Source of the DNA: Pelagimonas sp.
Lineage (GTDB): Bacteria; Pseudomonadota; Alphaproteobacteria; Rhodobacterales; Rhodobacteraceae
NCBI GenBank assembly: GCA_025210455.1
Contig: JAOARQ010000046.1
Coordinates: 62,001-126,000, forward strand
Direction: 5' to 3'
Length of the DNA stretch: 64,000 bases
In this document: piece by piece, positions 34,324 to 44,325 of the stretch
How positions within the stretch are numbered: the first letter of the stretch is position 1
How the letters are laid out: each line of letters begins with the position of its first letter
Notes under the pieces: generated by a model
Seen by the model: only the letters and a program-made list of their open reading frames with translations
The model's database searches: none
What the model was told of the DNA's origin: nothing
Translations under genes and position numbers: made by a program

Positions 34324-34394
34324 CCGCAAACCCGCGACGATGCTGCCCGCGTTTGGGGCTTTGATTCCTGTCTTGCGCACACTAATCACGACTC

Positions 34395-35207
34395 ATGAGA
34401 CTTTTATTTCTTGGTGATGTCATGGGCCGCGCCGGACGGGCGGCCATTGTCGAGCGCCTGCCGAAACTGCGTGAGGAGTGGCGGCTGGATTTTGTCGTGG
34501 TCAATGGCGAAAATGCCTCGAATGGGATGGGGCTTTCGGGGGAGCATGCCAAGCTGCTGCTGAACGCAGGCGCAGATGTGGTGACCCTTGGGGATCACGC
34601 CTTTGATCAAAAGGACATGCTGTCTTTTATTGAGACAGAAAAGCGGATTATCCGCCCGATCAACTTTGCCAAACAGGCCCCGGGGCGCGGAGTTGCCCTG
34701 TTTGAAGACCGCCGGGGGCGCAAGGTGCTTGTGGCGCAGGTGCTGGGGCAGGTGTTCATGAAGCGCGCCTATGACGACCCGTTTTCCGCGATGGATGAGG
34801 TGCTGCGCCGCCATCCGCTGGGGGGGCAGGCGCAGGCGATTTTGGTCGATATGCATTGCGAAGCCACCTCAGAGAAAATGGGCATGGGGCATTTCTGCGA
34901 TGGGCGTGCCAGCCTTGTGGTCGGCACGCACACCCATGTGCCAACCGGTGACGCGCAGATCCTGCCCGGTGGGACAGCGTTCCTGTCAGATGCGGGCATG
35001 TGCGGTGATTACAATTCGGTCATCGGCATGGAAAAGGCAGAGCCCATGCGCAGGTTTGTAACCGGCATGGTCAAGAACCGCTTTACCCCCGCCACGGGCG
35101 AGGCCACCCTGTCAGGGGTGTTTGTCGAAACCGACGACGCCACTGGCAAGGCCAAACAGATCAAGATGATCCGTCAGGGTGGGCGATTAGAGCAAGCTTC
35201 TCCTTGA
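34395..35207 (+). CDS. YmdB-like metallophosphoesterase (TIGR00282 family)
   Basis: A 270-residue calcineurin-fold phosphoesterase. Motifs in order: FLGDVMGRAGR, VVNGENASNG, TLGDHAFDQ, VDMHCEATSEK and GTHTHVPTGD, together supplying the dimetal ligands. The Bacillus homologue YmdB hydrolyses cyclic nucleotide phosphodiesters and affects biofilm regulation. It is followed 55 bp later by an SLC13 permease gene, possibly co-transcribed. The length is normal. Confidence 0.9.
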   Translation: MRLLFLGDVMGRAGRAAIVERLPKLREEWRLDFVVVNGENASNGMGLSGEHAKLLLNAGADVVTLGDHAFDQKDMLSFIETEKRIIRPINFAKQAPGRGVALFEDRRGRKVLVAQVLGQVFMKRAYDDPFSAMDEVLRRHPLGGQAQAILVDMHCEATSEKMGMGHFCDGRASLVVGTHTHVPTGDAQILPGGTAFLSDAGMCGDYNSVIGMEKAEPMRRFVTGMVKNRFTPATGEATLSGVFVETDDATGKAKQIKMIRQGGRLEQASP

Positions 35208-35262
35208 GCCTGCCGTTGCGACAGGTCAGACTGCACAGGCGCAAACGGAAAAGGGGCTGTAA

Positions 35263-37044
35263 ATGCAATGGATTGAGCTGAGCCAGACCGGTCAAGCCTA
35301 TGTGGCCATTGCGGTGGTGATTGTAATGTTTGCGCTGTTCGTGCGCGAAGTGTACCCCACGGAGGTCACGGCCATTGGCGGGGTGTCCGCGCTGCTGTTG
35401 ACGGGCGTCTTGCCCTATGAGGATGCGCTGAATGTTCTGTCCAACCCTGCGCCATGGACGATTGCAGCCATGTTCATCGTTATGGGCGGGCTTGTGCGCA
35501 CAGGTGCTTTGGACGCCTTTACGCTTTTTGCACAGGATCAGGTGGGCAAGCGCCCGCGGGCGGCGATGGCGGCCATTCTGGCGGTTGTGGTTGTGGCTTC
35601 GGCCTTTATGAACAACACGCCGGTGGTGGTGGTGATGCTGCCGGTCTTTGTGCAGATCGCCAAGGCGTTGGGGATCGCGCCATCCAAGCTGCTGATCCCG
35701 CTTAGTTATGCGGCGATTCTAGGCGGCACTATGACCTTGATCGGCACCTCGACCAACCTGCTGGTGGATGGGGTGGCCCGGGCACAGGGCCTTGAACCTT
35801 TTACCATTTTCGAAGTGACCCCTCTGGCGCTGATCCTGATCGTCTGGGGCATGGCCTATCTCTATTTCATCGGGCGGCATCTGCTGCCGGATCGCACCTC
35901 GATGGCTGGGATGCTTTCGTCGGATCGTTCGCGGATGAAGTTCTTTACTGAGGCCGTGATCCCACCCGAATCCAACCTGATTGGCCGCGAAGTACTGGGG
36001 GTGCAGCTGTTCAAACGCGAAGGGGTGCGGCTGATCGACGTGATCCGGGGTGATGCATCGCTGCGGCGCAATCTGGAAGGGGTTGAACTGCAGGTCGGTG
36101 ACCGCGTGGTTCTGCGCACCCAGATGACCGAGCTTCTGAGCCTGCAGCGCAACAAATCGCTCAAACGTGTGGATCAGGTTTCGGCCAAGGAAACCACCAC
36201 TGTCGAAGTGCTGATTTCGCCGGGCTGCAAGATGGTCGGGCGGTCACTGGGGTCACTGCGGCTGCGGCGGCGCTATGGTGTTTATCCGCTGGCGGTGCAT
36301 CGCCGGAACCAGAACATTGGCCGCCAGCTGGATGCGCTGGTGGTCAAGGTGGGCGATACGCTGCTGCTGGAGGGCAACCCGGAAGACATCCAGCGCCTTG
36401 CCGAAGACATGGCTCTGGTCGACGTTTCGCACCCCTCTGCGCGAGAATTCCGCCGCTCTCATGCGCCAATTGCTCTGGGCGCGCTGGTGGGTATTGTCGC
36501 GCTGTCCGCGCTTGGAGTGGCACCCATTTTGACACTGACCGTGATCGCCGTGGCGCTGGTTCTGCTGACTGGCTGTATTGATGCGGATGAAGCCTTTTCC
36601 TTTATCGAAGGGCGTCTGCTGGCGTTGATCTTTGCCATGCTGGGGATTGGGGCGGCGCTGCAAAGCTCTGGCGCGGTGCAGATGGTGGTTGAGGCCGTGG
36701 CCCCCTTGATGCGCGATCTGCCGGGGCCTTTGCTGATCTATGCGGTGTTCCTGCTGACCAGCGTACTGACCGAGACAGTGTCCAACAATGCCGTGGCCGT
36801 TGTGGTGACGCCGATTGCTGTTGGACTGGCACAGGCTATTGGTGTGGACCCGCGCGCGCTGGTGGTGGCGGTCATGGTGGCGGCCTCGTGCAGCTTTGCC
36901 ACGCCGATTGGCTATCAGACCAACACGCTTGTCTATGGTCCGGGCGGCTATAAGTTTTCGGATTTCCTTAAGGTCGGCCTGCCGCTGAACCTGACGGTGG
37001 GCGTGCTGTCGGCCTTTCTGATCCCGCTGTTCTGGCCGCTTTAG
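35263..37044 (+). CDS. SLC13-family permease with two TrkA-C (RCK-C) domains
   Basis: A 593-residue membrane protein with two blocks of helices (about 5-200 and 400-593) separated by a cytoplasmic segment that holds two RCK-C type domains (about 215-300 and 305-385). The helical hairpin motifs MNNTPVVVVMLPVFVQIA and TETVSNNAVAVVVTP are typical of divalent anion:sodium symporters (sulfate or dicarboxylate). Its TAG stop overlaps the TAA of the convergent amidotransferase gene by 4 bp, with no terminator between them. Confidence 0.88.
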   Translation: MQWIELSQTGQAYVAIAVVIVMFALFVREVYPTEVTAIGGVSALLLTGVLPYEDALNVLSNPAPWTIAAMFIVMGGLVRTGALDAFTLFAQDQVGKRPRAAMAAILAVVVVASAFMNNTPVVVVMLPVFVQIAKALGIAPSKLLIPLSYAAILGGTMTLIGTSTNLLVDGVARAQGLEPFTIFEVTPLALILIVWGMAYLYFIGRHLLPDRTSMAGMLSSDRSRMKFFTEAVIPPESNLIGREVLGVQLFKREGVRLIDVIRGDASLRRNLEGVELQVGDRVVLRTQMTELLSLQRNKSLKRVDQVSAKETTTVEVLISPGCKMVGRSLGSLRLRRRYGVYPLAVHRRNQNIGRQLDALVVKVGDTLLLEGNPEDIQRLAEDMALVDVSHPSAREFRRSHAPIALGALVGIVALSALGVAPILTLTVIAVALVLLTGCIDADEAFSFIEGRLLALIFAMLGIGAALQSSGAVQMVVEAVAPLMRDLPGPLLIYAVFLLTSVLTETVSNNAVAVVVTPIAVGLAQAIGVDPRALVVAVMVAASCSFATPIGYQTNTLVYGPGGYKFSDFLKVGLPLNLTVGVLSAFLIPLFWPL

Positions 37045-37775
37045 CTATAGCGTGAGACAAAGGCCGAAAGGATGCGTTCCGGCTGGGTCACATCTGAGGC
37101 CTGGCACATCTCGATCAGTTCATCGGCGGCTTCGGGCGGGAAATAACCTTTGTCTTTGTAGATGCGAATGCGGCGGCCAAAGCCTGCTGCATCAGCTTCA
37201 GGATGGAACTGGGTGGCAAAGACGTTCTGCCCATATTGGATCATCTGAAACGGGCAGGGATCTGAGGCCAGCAGATGCACCGCGCCTTTGGGCAGGTGCT
37301 GCACCGCCTCTTTGTGGCCCACAAAGGCGTCAAAGCTGTCGGGCAGATCTTGCAGCAACGGGGCGGCTTTCCCGGCGTCCGTCTTGGTGCAGGTCGAGGG
37401 GCCGACCGCTTCGCCAAATTGCTTCTTCGACACTTCAGCCCCCAGATGAAAAGCCAGAATGCCAATGCCATAGCAGCAGCCCATAAAGGGAATGTCGTTT
37501 TCAGTGATGGCAGGCATCAGCGACAGGCAGGCCTGTTCGATGCGCGCCTCGATCGGGTCTTTGGTTTCCGCCGGGTCCGAGACACAGCCCGGACCACCGC
37601 CCACAATCACCCCTGCATAATCGCGCGGGTCCAGCCCTGCGGGCAGATCCTGACAATCCAGCCGGATGCGATGCACCTGCGCATCGCGCAGCCCGCCCTT
37701 TTCCAGAAAGGCATGATATTCATCGTCCGAGGCATCGGTTTCAGGGCGGAGCTGTAGCAGTAGAAATTGGCGCAT
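37041..37775 (-). CDS. Class I glutamine amidotransferase-like protein
   Basis: A 244-residue stand-alone GATase1 domain. The oxyanion strand is VGGGPG, the nucleophile lies in FMGCCYGIG (C101) and the histidine/glutamate pair in ATQFHPEAD. Stand-alone members act on small molecules such as gamma-glutamyl conjugates or serve as amidotransferase subunits of unknown partners. The stop overlaps the convergent SLC13 stop. Substrate unknown. Confidence 0.85.
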   Translation of the reverse strand: MRQFLLLQLRPETDASDDEYHAFLEKGGLRDAQVHRIRLDCQDLPAGLDPRDYAGVIVGGGPGCVSDPAETKDPIEARIEQACLSLMPAITENDIPFMGCCYGIGILAFHLGAEVSKKQFGEAVGPSTCTKTDAGKAAPLLQDLPDSFDAFVGHKEAVQHLPKGAVHLLASDPCPFQMIQYGQNVFATQFHPEADAAGFGRRIRIYKDKGYFPPEAADELIEMCQASDVTQPERILSAFVSRYS

Positions 37776-37898
37776 GACCCTGCGCTATCTGATCTGATGT
37801 ACAAAGAAAAGAGCGGCCTGCCGCGCTGGCCTTGGCAAGCAGGGGTGGCTTGGGCTATGCAGGCGCAAATTGAGATGTGACGTATAGGGGGATAACCC

Positions 37899-38639
37899 AT
37901 GGCAGGCCATTCCAAATGGGCAAACATTCAGCACCGTAAAGGCCGTCAGGACAAGCTGCGCGCCAAGCTGTTCTCGAAACTGTCGAAAGAAATCACCATC
38001 GCCGCCAAGATGGGCGACCCGGACCCGGAAAAGAACCCGCGGCTGCGTCTGGCTGTAAAAGAAGCGCGCGGGCAGTCGATGCCCAAAGACAACATCGAAC
38101 GCGCGATCAAAAAGGCCATCGGTGGTGAAGGCGAAGATTACGAAGAAATCCGCTATGAGGGCTATGGCCCGAATGGTGTCGCGGTGATCGTCGAAGCCAT
38201 GACCGACAACCGCAACCGCACCGCGTCCACCGTGCGCTCGACCTTCACCAAAAACGGTGGATCGCTGGGGGAAACCGGCTCGGTCGGGTTTATGTTCGAT
38301 CGTGTGGGCGAAATCGTCTACGGCGCCGATGTGGGCGACAATGACACCGTGATGGAAGCGGCCATCGAAGCGGGCGCCGAAGATGTGGAAAGCTCGGATG
38401 AGGGCCACATCATCTATTGCGCCGATACCGATCTGAACGATGTGTCAAACGCGCTGGAAGCAGCTCTGGGCGAATCTGAAACCGCCAAGCTGATCTGGAA
38501 GCCTTCGACCACCACCGAGCTGGATCTTGACGGGATGCAGTCGCTGATGCGTCTGGTGGATGCTCTGGAAGATGACGATGACGTGCAGCGCGTCACCACC
38601 AACTTCGAAGCCTCAGATGAGGTGATGGCGCAGCTGTAA
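37899..38639 (+). CDS. yebC: YebC/PmpR family protein
   Basis: A 246-residue member of the YebC family, with the invariant opening [17 protein letters not shown] and the acidic middle domain. Long called a DNA-binding regulator; recent studies place some members in translation of difficult proline-rich tracts. It is the single gene between the amidotransferase and pseudoazurin genes, with a strong terminator after it. ruvCAB, often close by, are not present. Confidence 0.95.
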   Translation: MAGHSKWANIQHRKGRQDKLRAKLFSKLSKEITIAAKMGDPDPEKNPRLRLAVKEARGQSMPKDNIERAIKKAIGGEGEDYEEIRYEGYGPNGVAVIVEAMTDNRNRTASTVRSTFTKNGGSLGETGSVGFMFDRVGEIVYGADVGDNDTVMEAAIEAGAEDVESSDEGHIIYCADTDLNDVSNALEAALGESETAKLIWKPSTTTELDLDGMQSLMRLVDALEDDDDVQRVTTNFEASDEVMAQL

Positions 38640-38660
38640 GCGCCGTCAAAACGCGATGTG

Positions 38661-38687
38661 AAAACCCGGGCGCTGTCCCGGGTTTTT
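38661..38687. terminator. Bidirectional terminator between yebC and pseudoazurin gene
   Basis: AAAACCCGGG (38661-38670) pairs with CCCGGGTTTT (38677-38686), loop 6 nt, with more T after it. A/T tracts on both sides serve both converging genes. Confidence 0.88.
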
Positions 38688-39131
38688 CTATTTGGTCAGC
38701 TTGGCTGTAATGCGCCCAAAGATCTTTTGTGCCTCTTTGGGATGGTCAGCCGAGGTGAGGCTTTCGAGGTTGTGCAGATCCTGATCGGCAACGATCACGC
38801 CGACCATGCCCTTTTCATAGTGCGGTGCGCAGATGTAGCCGTAGACACCGGGATGGGTGATCTGCACATCATAGGTTTCATCCAGCGCGCTGATCCAATG
38901 GCTGGCCCCTTCCGGGATCAGTCCTTCAAGTGACTCGCTGTTGTGATGCCCACTCAGGTTGCGAAAGCGCACGGTGTCGCCTGTTTTCACATGTAAAAGC
39001 TCTGGCATGAAATACTTGATGCCACCATCGCTCCACATTTTGACCTCATGCAGTTGGGGGTCTGCCTGAGCTGTGCTGACCGTGAACAGTGAGGCTGCAA
39101 CGCTCCAGAGCATAAGATTTCTGCGGTTCAT
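38688..39131 (-). CDS. Pseudoazurin (type 1 copper protein)
   Basis: A 147-residue blue copper electron carrier with a signal peptide (about 1-23, cleaved after AQA). The type 1 copper ligands are H63 (GHHN), C101, H104 and M109 (CAPHYEKGM), exactly in the family spacing. Pseudoazurin usually gives electrons to nitrite or N2O reductase or other periplasmic reductases. None of those genes is in the window. An in-frame start 15 codons upstream is rejected because the signal peptide begins at 39131. Confidence 0.93.
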   Translation of the reverse strand: MNRRNLMLWSVAASLFTVSTAQADPQLHEVKMWSDGGIKYFMPELLHVKTGDTVRFRNLSGHHNSESLEGLIPEGASHWISALDETYDVQITHPGVYGYICAPHYEKGMVGVIVADQDLHNLESLTSADHPKEAQKIFGRITAKLTK

Positions 39132-39227
39132 GTGATTACCAATGTTGTGTGGACATGCTGGCTGAACGCGCTGCATCTGCGTTTGGCTAAGGGCATGGGC
39201 GCACCCTGAGCCAGGTGGCAGAGAACT

Positions 39228-40106
39228 TCAAGACTGGATCAGAACGGATCGCGCGGCATTCAGAACGGCTTTGGTCAGGGGTTGCAGGGCCGGGGCCAGA
39301 ACGCGGGACACCTGCCAGTTCAGCGCCACGTCCAGCGGGCTGTCGGGCAGCAGACAGGTCAGACGATTGCGGCGCAGGGCGCGGCGGCAAAGCACTTCGG
39401 GATTCATGCCCCAACCTAGCCCGGCAATTGCAGCCTCTACAAAGGCCTGCGTTGAGGGCAGCATATGCGCTGGCGGTGAGGCTTTGAAATTCAGGTAACG
39501 CTCGGCCCAATTGCGCTGCAACTGGTCCTTTTGATTGAAGATCAGGCAAGGGGCCTGTGGCAAAGTTTGCGGGGTTGGCCCCTCGGGCATCCACTTTGCC
39601 ATATAATCAGGGCTGGCCGTCGCCAGATAGCGCAGTGCCCCCAGTGGGTGGGAATCACAGCCGGGCAGCGAAGGTGAAGCGGTAACAGCCGCCGCCACTT
39701 CGCCCCGTTTTAACCATTCGGCCGAGTGATCCTGATCATCCACCACCAGATCAAACAGCATATCGGGCAGGGCGGACATGACCGGGATAAACCATGTGGC
39801 GAGACTGTCAGCATTCACAGCTATTCTAATGTGGGTGCTGTGATGCCCATCCAGTGACAGATCGCTGGACAGGTGTTGTTCCAGCAGGCTGATGTCCTGC
39901 GCATGTTTCGCCAGCCGCGCGCCCTGTGGTGTGGCGGTGCAAGGCGGGCCGCGATTGATCAGGGTGGTGCCAATGCGCTCTTCCAGCGCTTTGATCCGCT
40001 GCGAAATGGCTGAGGGTGTGACATTGAGTTCCGCCGCTGCCGCGTCGAAAACCCCGCGGCGCAGCACAGCCGCCAGAGCGGCCAGTTGGTTGGGATCAAG
40101 TTGCAT
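39228..40106 (-). CDS. LysR-family regulator, ArgP type
   Basis: A 292-residue LTTR with an N-terminal HTH (LAALAAVLRRGVFDAAAAELNVTPSAISQRIKALEE region) of the ArgP (IciA) family, which binds lysine/arginine and activates argO. It is divergent from a LysE/ArgO exporter gene across 86 bp, the expected arrangement. The ATG at 40106 (MQLDPNQL) is taken over a TTG two codons earlier because it gives the family N-terminus. Confidence 0.88.
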   Translation of the reverse strand: MQLDPNQLAALAAVLRRGVFDAAAAELNVTPSAISQRIKALEERIGTTLINRGPPCTATPQGARLAKHAQDISLLEQHLSSDLSLDGHHSTHIRIAVNADSLATWFIPVMSALPDMLFDLVVDDQDHSAEWLKRGEVAAAVTASPSLPGCDSHPLGALRYLATASPDYMAKWMPEGPTPQTLPQAPCLIFNQKDQLQRNWAERYLNFKASPPAHMLPSTQAFVEAAIAGLGWGMNPEVLCRRALRRNRLTCLLPDSPLDVALNWQVSRVLAPALQPLTKAVLNAARSVLIQS

Positions 40107-40192
40107 TAGCAAAGCTTCATTTGGCTTATCATCTTTAATTTGATCGCATGAGGGCAGGGCAGTATCAACCGCGCAAACGCATAGGAGAAGAC

Positions 40193-40786
40193 ATGCAGAC
40201 AGCGCTTTCGGGATTTGCCCTTGGGATCAGTTTGATTTTGGCGATTGGGGCGCAGAATGCCTTTGTGCTGCGGCAGGGGCTCATGCGGCAGCATGTGCTG
40301 CCGGTGGTGCTGGTCTGCGCTTTTAGCGATGCGGTGCTGATTGCGGCAGGCGTGTCGGGCTTTGGCGCATTGGCCAAAGCGGTGCCTGGGTTGGAATGGG
40401 CGATGCGCCTGTTCGGAGCGGGGTTTCTGGTCTGGTACGGGCTGCGCACCCTGCACAGCGCCTGGCAGGGCGGCGCGCAACTTGAGGCCGGGCAGGCGGC
40501 AGGCAGTTTGCAGGCGGCGGTCTTGACCTGCCTTGCGCTGACCTGGCTGAATCCGCATGTCTATCTGGACACCGTGGTGCTGCTGGGGGCGGTTTCGGCA
40601 CAATATGACGACAAGCTCGCCTTTGGACTTGGGGCTGTCACGGCCAGCTTTGTGTTCTTCTTTTCGCTCGGGTTTGGTGCGCGTCTGCTGGCGCCTCTGT
40701 TTGCCCGTCCGCGCGCCTGGCAGGTGCTGGATCTGATCATTGGCCTGACCATGCTGGCCATCGCGGCCAAGCTCTTGCTGGGGTGA
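40193..40786 (+). CDS. LysE/ArgO-type amino acid exporter
   Basis: A 197-residue inner-membrane exporter with five to six helices and the family marks LAIGAQNAFVLRQGL near the N-terminus and CLALTWLNPHVYLDTVVLLG in the middle. ArgO/LysE proteins expel arginine or lysine under control of ArgP/LysG. GGAG lies before the ATG at 40193. Divergent from the ArgP-type regulator, so probably activated by it. Confidence 0.9.
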   Translation: MQTALSGFALGISLILAIGAQNAFVLRQGLMRQHVLPVVLVCAFSDAVLIAAGVSGFGALAKAVPGLEWAMRLFGAGFLVWYGLRTLHSAWQGGAQLEAGQAAGSLQAAVLTCLALTWLNPHVYLDTVVLLGAVSAQYDDKLAFGLGAVTASFVFFFSLGFGARLLAPLFARPRAWQVLDLIIGLTMLAIAAKLLLG

Positions 40787-40844
40787 CGCCGGGGCGGGGC
40801 TGTCGGGGCTTGTGTCGCTGCACGAAATGCCACAGGTTGGCCGG

Positions 40845-41777
40845 ATGAGCACCCCCCGGCACCCCCCACTAGCTGCGCAACCGGCATCACAGGCAAACCC
40901 GATGAAAGGGATTCTGTGGATGGTTGCAGCCGGGCTGTGTTTTGTGGCGATGACGGCGCTGGTCAAAGGGCTGGGGCCGCGCATACCCGCAGCCGAGCAG
41001 GGGTTTCTGCGCTATATCCTTGGGTTGTTTTTCCTGATTCCCATGTGGCGGCAGATCGCGACGTTGCGGCTGACGTCGCGCCAATGGAAACTGGCCCTGC
41101 TGCGTGGGGTCGTGCATTCTGCGGCGGTGGCGCTGTGGTTTTATGCCATGACTCGCATCCCGCTGGCCGAAGTCACCGCGATGAACTACCTCAATCCGGT
41201 CTATGTGACGCTGCTGGCGGCAGTGTTTCTGGGTGAAAAGATCGCGATCCGCCGGATCCTGGCGATTGTTGCGGCTGTGGCCGGGGCGCTGCTGATCCTG
41301 CGTCCGGGGTTTCGTGAATTGGATCCCGGCCATTTTGCCATGCTGCTGGCAGCGCTTGCCTTTGGTGTGTCTTATCTGGTGGCCAAGGTGCTGGTGGATG
41401 AACTGAACGCGCCGATTGTTGTCGCGCTGATGTCAATCACGGTGGCGGTTGGCATGGCGCCCATGGCGATCCCGGTCTGGGTCTGGCCCAGCGGCTGGGA
41501 GCTTATGGTGCTGTTTGGCGTGGCCTGTTTTGCTACGGCTGGGCACTATGCGATGACGCTGGCCTTTGCGCAGGCGCCTTTGACGGTGACCCAGCCGGTC
41601 ACCTTCCTGAGCCTGATCTGGTCGGTTAGTCTGGGCGCGTTGGTTTTCGACGAAGCGATTGATTTCTGGGTGATTTCTGGCGGCTTCGTTATTCTGTCTG
41701 CGGTGGTCTTTATCACCTGGCGCGAAGCGGTTGCCAAAAAACGCGTGGATGCGTTGGACGCGGTGGCGAAACAATAA
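40845..41777 (+). CDS. EamA/DMT-family transporter
   Basis: A ten-helix protein of about 310 residues with two EamA halves (about 20-150 and 165-300). The end of the first half reads MNYLNPVYVTLLAAVFLGEKI, the family signature; the second has QPVTFLSLIWSVSLGALVFDE. Such transporters export amino acids or other metabolites. It follows the LysE-type gene by 58 bp. The start could be 40845 or 40902; neither has a strong Shine-Dalgarno. Confidence 0.88.
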   Translation: MSTPRHPPLAAQPASQANPMKGILWMVAAGLCFVAMTALVKGLGPRIPAAEQGFLRYILGLFFLIPMWRQIATLRLTSRQWKLALLRGVVHSAAVALWFYAMTRIPLAEVTAMNYLNPVYVTLLAAVFLGEKIAIRRILAIVAAVAGALLILRPGFRELDPGHFAMLLAALAFGVSYLVAKVLVDELNAPIVVALMSITVAVGMAPMAIPVWVWPSGWELMVLFGVACFATAGHYAMTLAFAQAPLTVTQPVTFLSLIWSVSLGALVFDEAIDFWVISGGFVILSAVVFITWREAVAKKRVDALDAVAKQ

Positions 41778-41888
41778 TCTGAATCCACCATTTTTGTTTT
41801 CTTGAAAATTTCCAAAGCACGACGCAATTGCGCCTTTTTCCTTAACCAGTCTGCAAGCAGTCAAACACTAGGATTTCAGGAGAGTGTA

Positions 41889-42086
41889 ATGTTTGCGGAG
41901 AGTAAATTGACCGACGATATGCAAGAAGTGGAAACCTTCCTGCTGGCTGAACGCAGCAAGGTTTTGTCTGAGGCGGAATGGCGATTCCGTATGCGTGGCT
42001 ATGGCTACAACCTGCGTCGCACCGAAGGCGGTGTCGAAGTGGCGCGTTTGCCGCAGAATACTGTGATCGGCACGCTGGAAGTTTGA
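41889..42086 (+). CDS. Small soluble protein of unknown function (65 residues)
   Basis: A short gene with GGAG 7 nt before its ATG. The product is charged and soluble, with a central segment EAEWRFRMRGYGYNLRR that looks helical then beta. It has no signal peptide, cysteine or known motif. It stands between the EamA transporter and the bet operon and is preceded by its own AT-rich upstream region. I do not know its function. Confidence 0.62.
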   Translation: MFAESKLTDDMQEVETFLLAERSKVLSEAEWRFRMRGYGYNLRRTEGGVEVARLPQNTVIGTLEV

Positions 42087-42183
42087 TTTCCATGCTATGT
42101 AAGATGACCGGTGCCGGGGGTCGGGCCGGGGCATCTGACCCTATGAAGACGACATGCGCGTTTTGCGCAGGTTGAAAGTTTTT

Positions 42184-42204
42184 ATTGACTGACGGGTCAA
42201 TCAA
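42184..42204. promoter_or_regulatory. Predicted BetI operator
   Basis: ATTGAC-TGACGG-GTCAAT (42184-42201) is a perfect 6-bp inverted repeat with a 6-bp spacer, 20 bp before betI. It resembles known BetI sites (TTGA...TCAA palindromes) and should allow autoregulation by choline-sensing BetI. Confidence 0.65.
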
Positions 42205-42220
42205 CGGCACAGCATAGTCT

Positions 42221-42787
42221 ATGCCTAAGATTGGACAAGAACCCATACGCCGTGCGGCGCTTGTATCGGCCACCGTCGAAGAGATCGGTCAGGCCGGGTC
42301 ACTGGATGTGACCGTAGGACAAATTGCAAAGCGTGCGGGCATGTCCTCCGCGCTGGCACATCACTACTTTGGTGGAAAATCGCAGATCTTTTTAGCTGCG
42401 ATGCGTCACATTTTGACGGAATATGCGCAGGAAGTGCGCGCAGCCCTGGCCAGCTACCCGGAAGGGCAGCGCCTTGAGGCGATCATTCATGCAAATTTCG
42501 CGGATAGCTGCTTTCAGGCGGCGACAATCTCCGCATGGCTGAACTTTTACGTTCTGGCGCAGCGCGACAAAGATGCCGCGCGCCTGCTGAACGTCTATCA
42601 GCGCCGTTTGCGTTCCAATCTCAGTGTGGCCCTGCGGGGGCGAAGCGCCAATCCGAAACAGGATGCAGAGACGCTTTCGGCCCTGATTGATGGGGTGTAT
42701 CTGCGCGCGGCCCTCGCGGGGGAAGGGGTGTCGGGAGCCGCTGAGAGAGTTGTGCGCGCTGCACATGCTTTGACCAAGGAGGGGTAA
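42221..42787 (+). CDS. betI: Transcriptional repressor BetI (TetR family)
   Basis: A 188-residue TetR regulator whose HTH (VGQIAKRAGMSSALAHHYFGGKSQIF, about 31-56) is typical of BetI, the choline-responsive repressor of glycine-betaine synthesis genes. It is the first gene of betI-betC-betB-betA, the order known from Sinorhizobium. The next ATG follows its stop directly (42788). A palindrome 20 bp upstream is the likely operator. Confidence 0.93.
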   Translation: MPKIGQEPIRRAALVSATVEEIGQAGSLDVTVGQIAKRAGMSSALAHHYFGGKSQIFLAAMRHILTEYAQEVRAALASYPEGQRLEAIIHANFADSCFQAATISAWLNFYVLAQRDKDAARLLNVYQRRLRSNLSVALRGRSANPKQDAETLSALIDGVYLRAALAGEGVSGAAERVVRAAHALTKEG

Positions 42788-44293
42788 ATGGCACCGAATA
42801 TTCTGATCGTGATGGTGGACCAGTTGAACGGGACCCTGTTCCCGGATGGTCCGGTGGATTGGCTGCATGCGCCAAACCTGCGCGCGCTTGCGGATCGTTC
42901 AACACGTTTCGCCAACAGCTATACCGCCAGCCCGCTTTGTGCGCCGGGGCGTGCGTCCTTTATGTCAGGCCTGCTGCCCAGCCGCACGCAGGTCTATGAT
43001 AACGCAGCAGAATTTGCCAGTGACATCCCGACTTATGCGCACCATCTGCGCCGCGCGGGCTATTACACCTGCCTGTCGGGCAAGATGCACTTTGTTGGCC
43101 CCGATCAGATGCATGGCTTTGAAGACCGGCTGACCACTGATATTTATCCGGCTGATTTTGGCTGGACCCCGGATTATCGCAAACCCGGCGAACGGATTGA
43201 CTGGTGGTATCACAATATGGGCAGCGTCACTGGCGCTGGCGTGGCTGAAATTTCCAACCAGATGGAATATGACGACGAGGTCGCGCATTTCGCCAAGATG
43301 AAGCTCTATGATCTGTCGCGCGCGCAGGATGATCGCCCCTGGTGCATGACCGTCAGCTTTACCCACCCGCATGATCCCTATGTGGCGCGCAAGAAATACT
43401 GGGATCTTTACGAAGACTGCCCACATCTGGAACCCGAGGTCAGCGCGATGGCCTATGAGGATCATGATCCCCATTCCAAGCGGATCTTTGACGCCAATGA
43501 CTGGCGCTCATTTGATGTGACGCCTGAGCATATCCGCCGTGCGCGCCGTGCCTATTTTGCCAATATTTCCTATCTGGATGACAAAGTTGGCGAGCTGATG
43601 CAGGTGCTGGAAGACACCCGGCAAGAGGCTATCTTGGTCTTTGTCAGTGATCACGGCGATATGCTGGGGGAACGTGGATTGTGGTACAAGATGTCCTTCT
43701 TTGAAGGCTCATCGCGGGTGCCGCTGATGATTGCCATGCCCGGTGGGGAAGGGTCTCTGAAAACCGATCCGGTCAGCACCATCGACCTGTGCCCGACACT
43801 TTGTGATCTGGCCGGCGTCGATATGGGCGAAGTGACCCCTTGGGTGCAGGGCGAAACGCTGGTGCCGGTGATAAATGGTGCGGAACGTACCAGCCCTGTG
43901 GCAATGGAATATGCCGCCGAAGCCTCTTATGCGCCGCTGGTTTCGCTGCGCTATGGCAAGTGGAAATACAACCGCTGTGCGCTGGATCCCGAACAGCTGT
44001 ATGATCTGGAAAATGATCCCGGCGAGCTGACAAATCTGGCAGAAGATCCGGCGCATCAGGGCACTTTGCAGACCCTGCGCGCCAAATCCGAAGCCCGCTG
44101 GGATCTGGAGCGTTTCGATGCCGAGGTGCGCCAATCACAGGCCCGCCGTCTGGTGGTCTATGAGGCGCTGCGCCAGGGCGGATATTATCCCTGGGATTAT
44201 CAGCCGCTGCAGCAGGCGTCAGAACGCTACATGCGCAACCACATGGATCTGAACGTGCTGGAAGAAAACCAACGCTTCCCGCGCGGAGAATAA
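42788..44293 (+). CDS. betC: Choline-sulfatase BetC
   Basis: A 501-residue arylsulfatase-fold enzyme that hydrolyses choline-O-sulfate to choline and sulfate. The formylglycine site is C-A-P-G-R (C51-R55), and the early VMVDQLNG aspartate pair and [13 protein letters not shown] supply metal ligands. The C-terminal extension with [17 protein letters not shown] is characteristic of choline-sulfatases. The start codon abuts betI. It shows that the cell can use choline sulfate for sulfur, carbon or osmoprotectant. Confidence 0.95.
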   Translation: MAPNILIVMVDQLNGTLFPDGPVDWLHAPNLRALADRSTRFANSYTASPLCAPGRASFMSGLLPSRTQVYDNAAEFASDIPTYAHHLRRAGYYTCLSGKMHFVGPDQMHGFEDRLTTDIYPADFGWTPDYRKPGERIDWWYHNMGSVTGAGVAEISNQMEYDDEVAHFAKMKLYDLSRAQDDRPWCMTVSFTHPHDPYVARKKYWDLYEDCPHLEPEVSAMAYEDHDPHSKRIFDANDWRSFDVTPEHIRRARRAYFANISYLDDKVGELMQVLEDTRQEAILVFVSDHGDMLGERGLWYKMSFFEGSSRVPLMIAMPGGEGSLKTDPVSTIDLCPTLCDLAGVDMGEVTPWVQGETLVPVINGAERTSPVAMEYAAEASYAPLVSLRYGKWKYNRCALDPEQLYDLENDPGELTNLAEDPAHQGTLQTLRAKSEARWDLERFDAEVRQSQARRLVVYEALRQGGYYPWDYQPLQQASERYMRNHMDLNVLEENQRFPRGE

Positions 44294-44325
44294 TACCGGG
44301 GTACTTCCCCAACGGAGAACGACTT

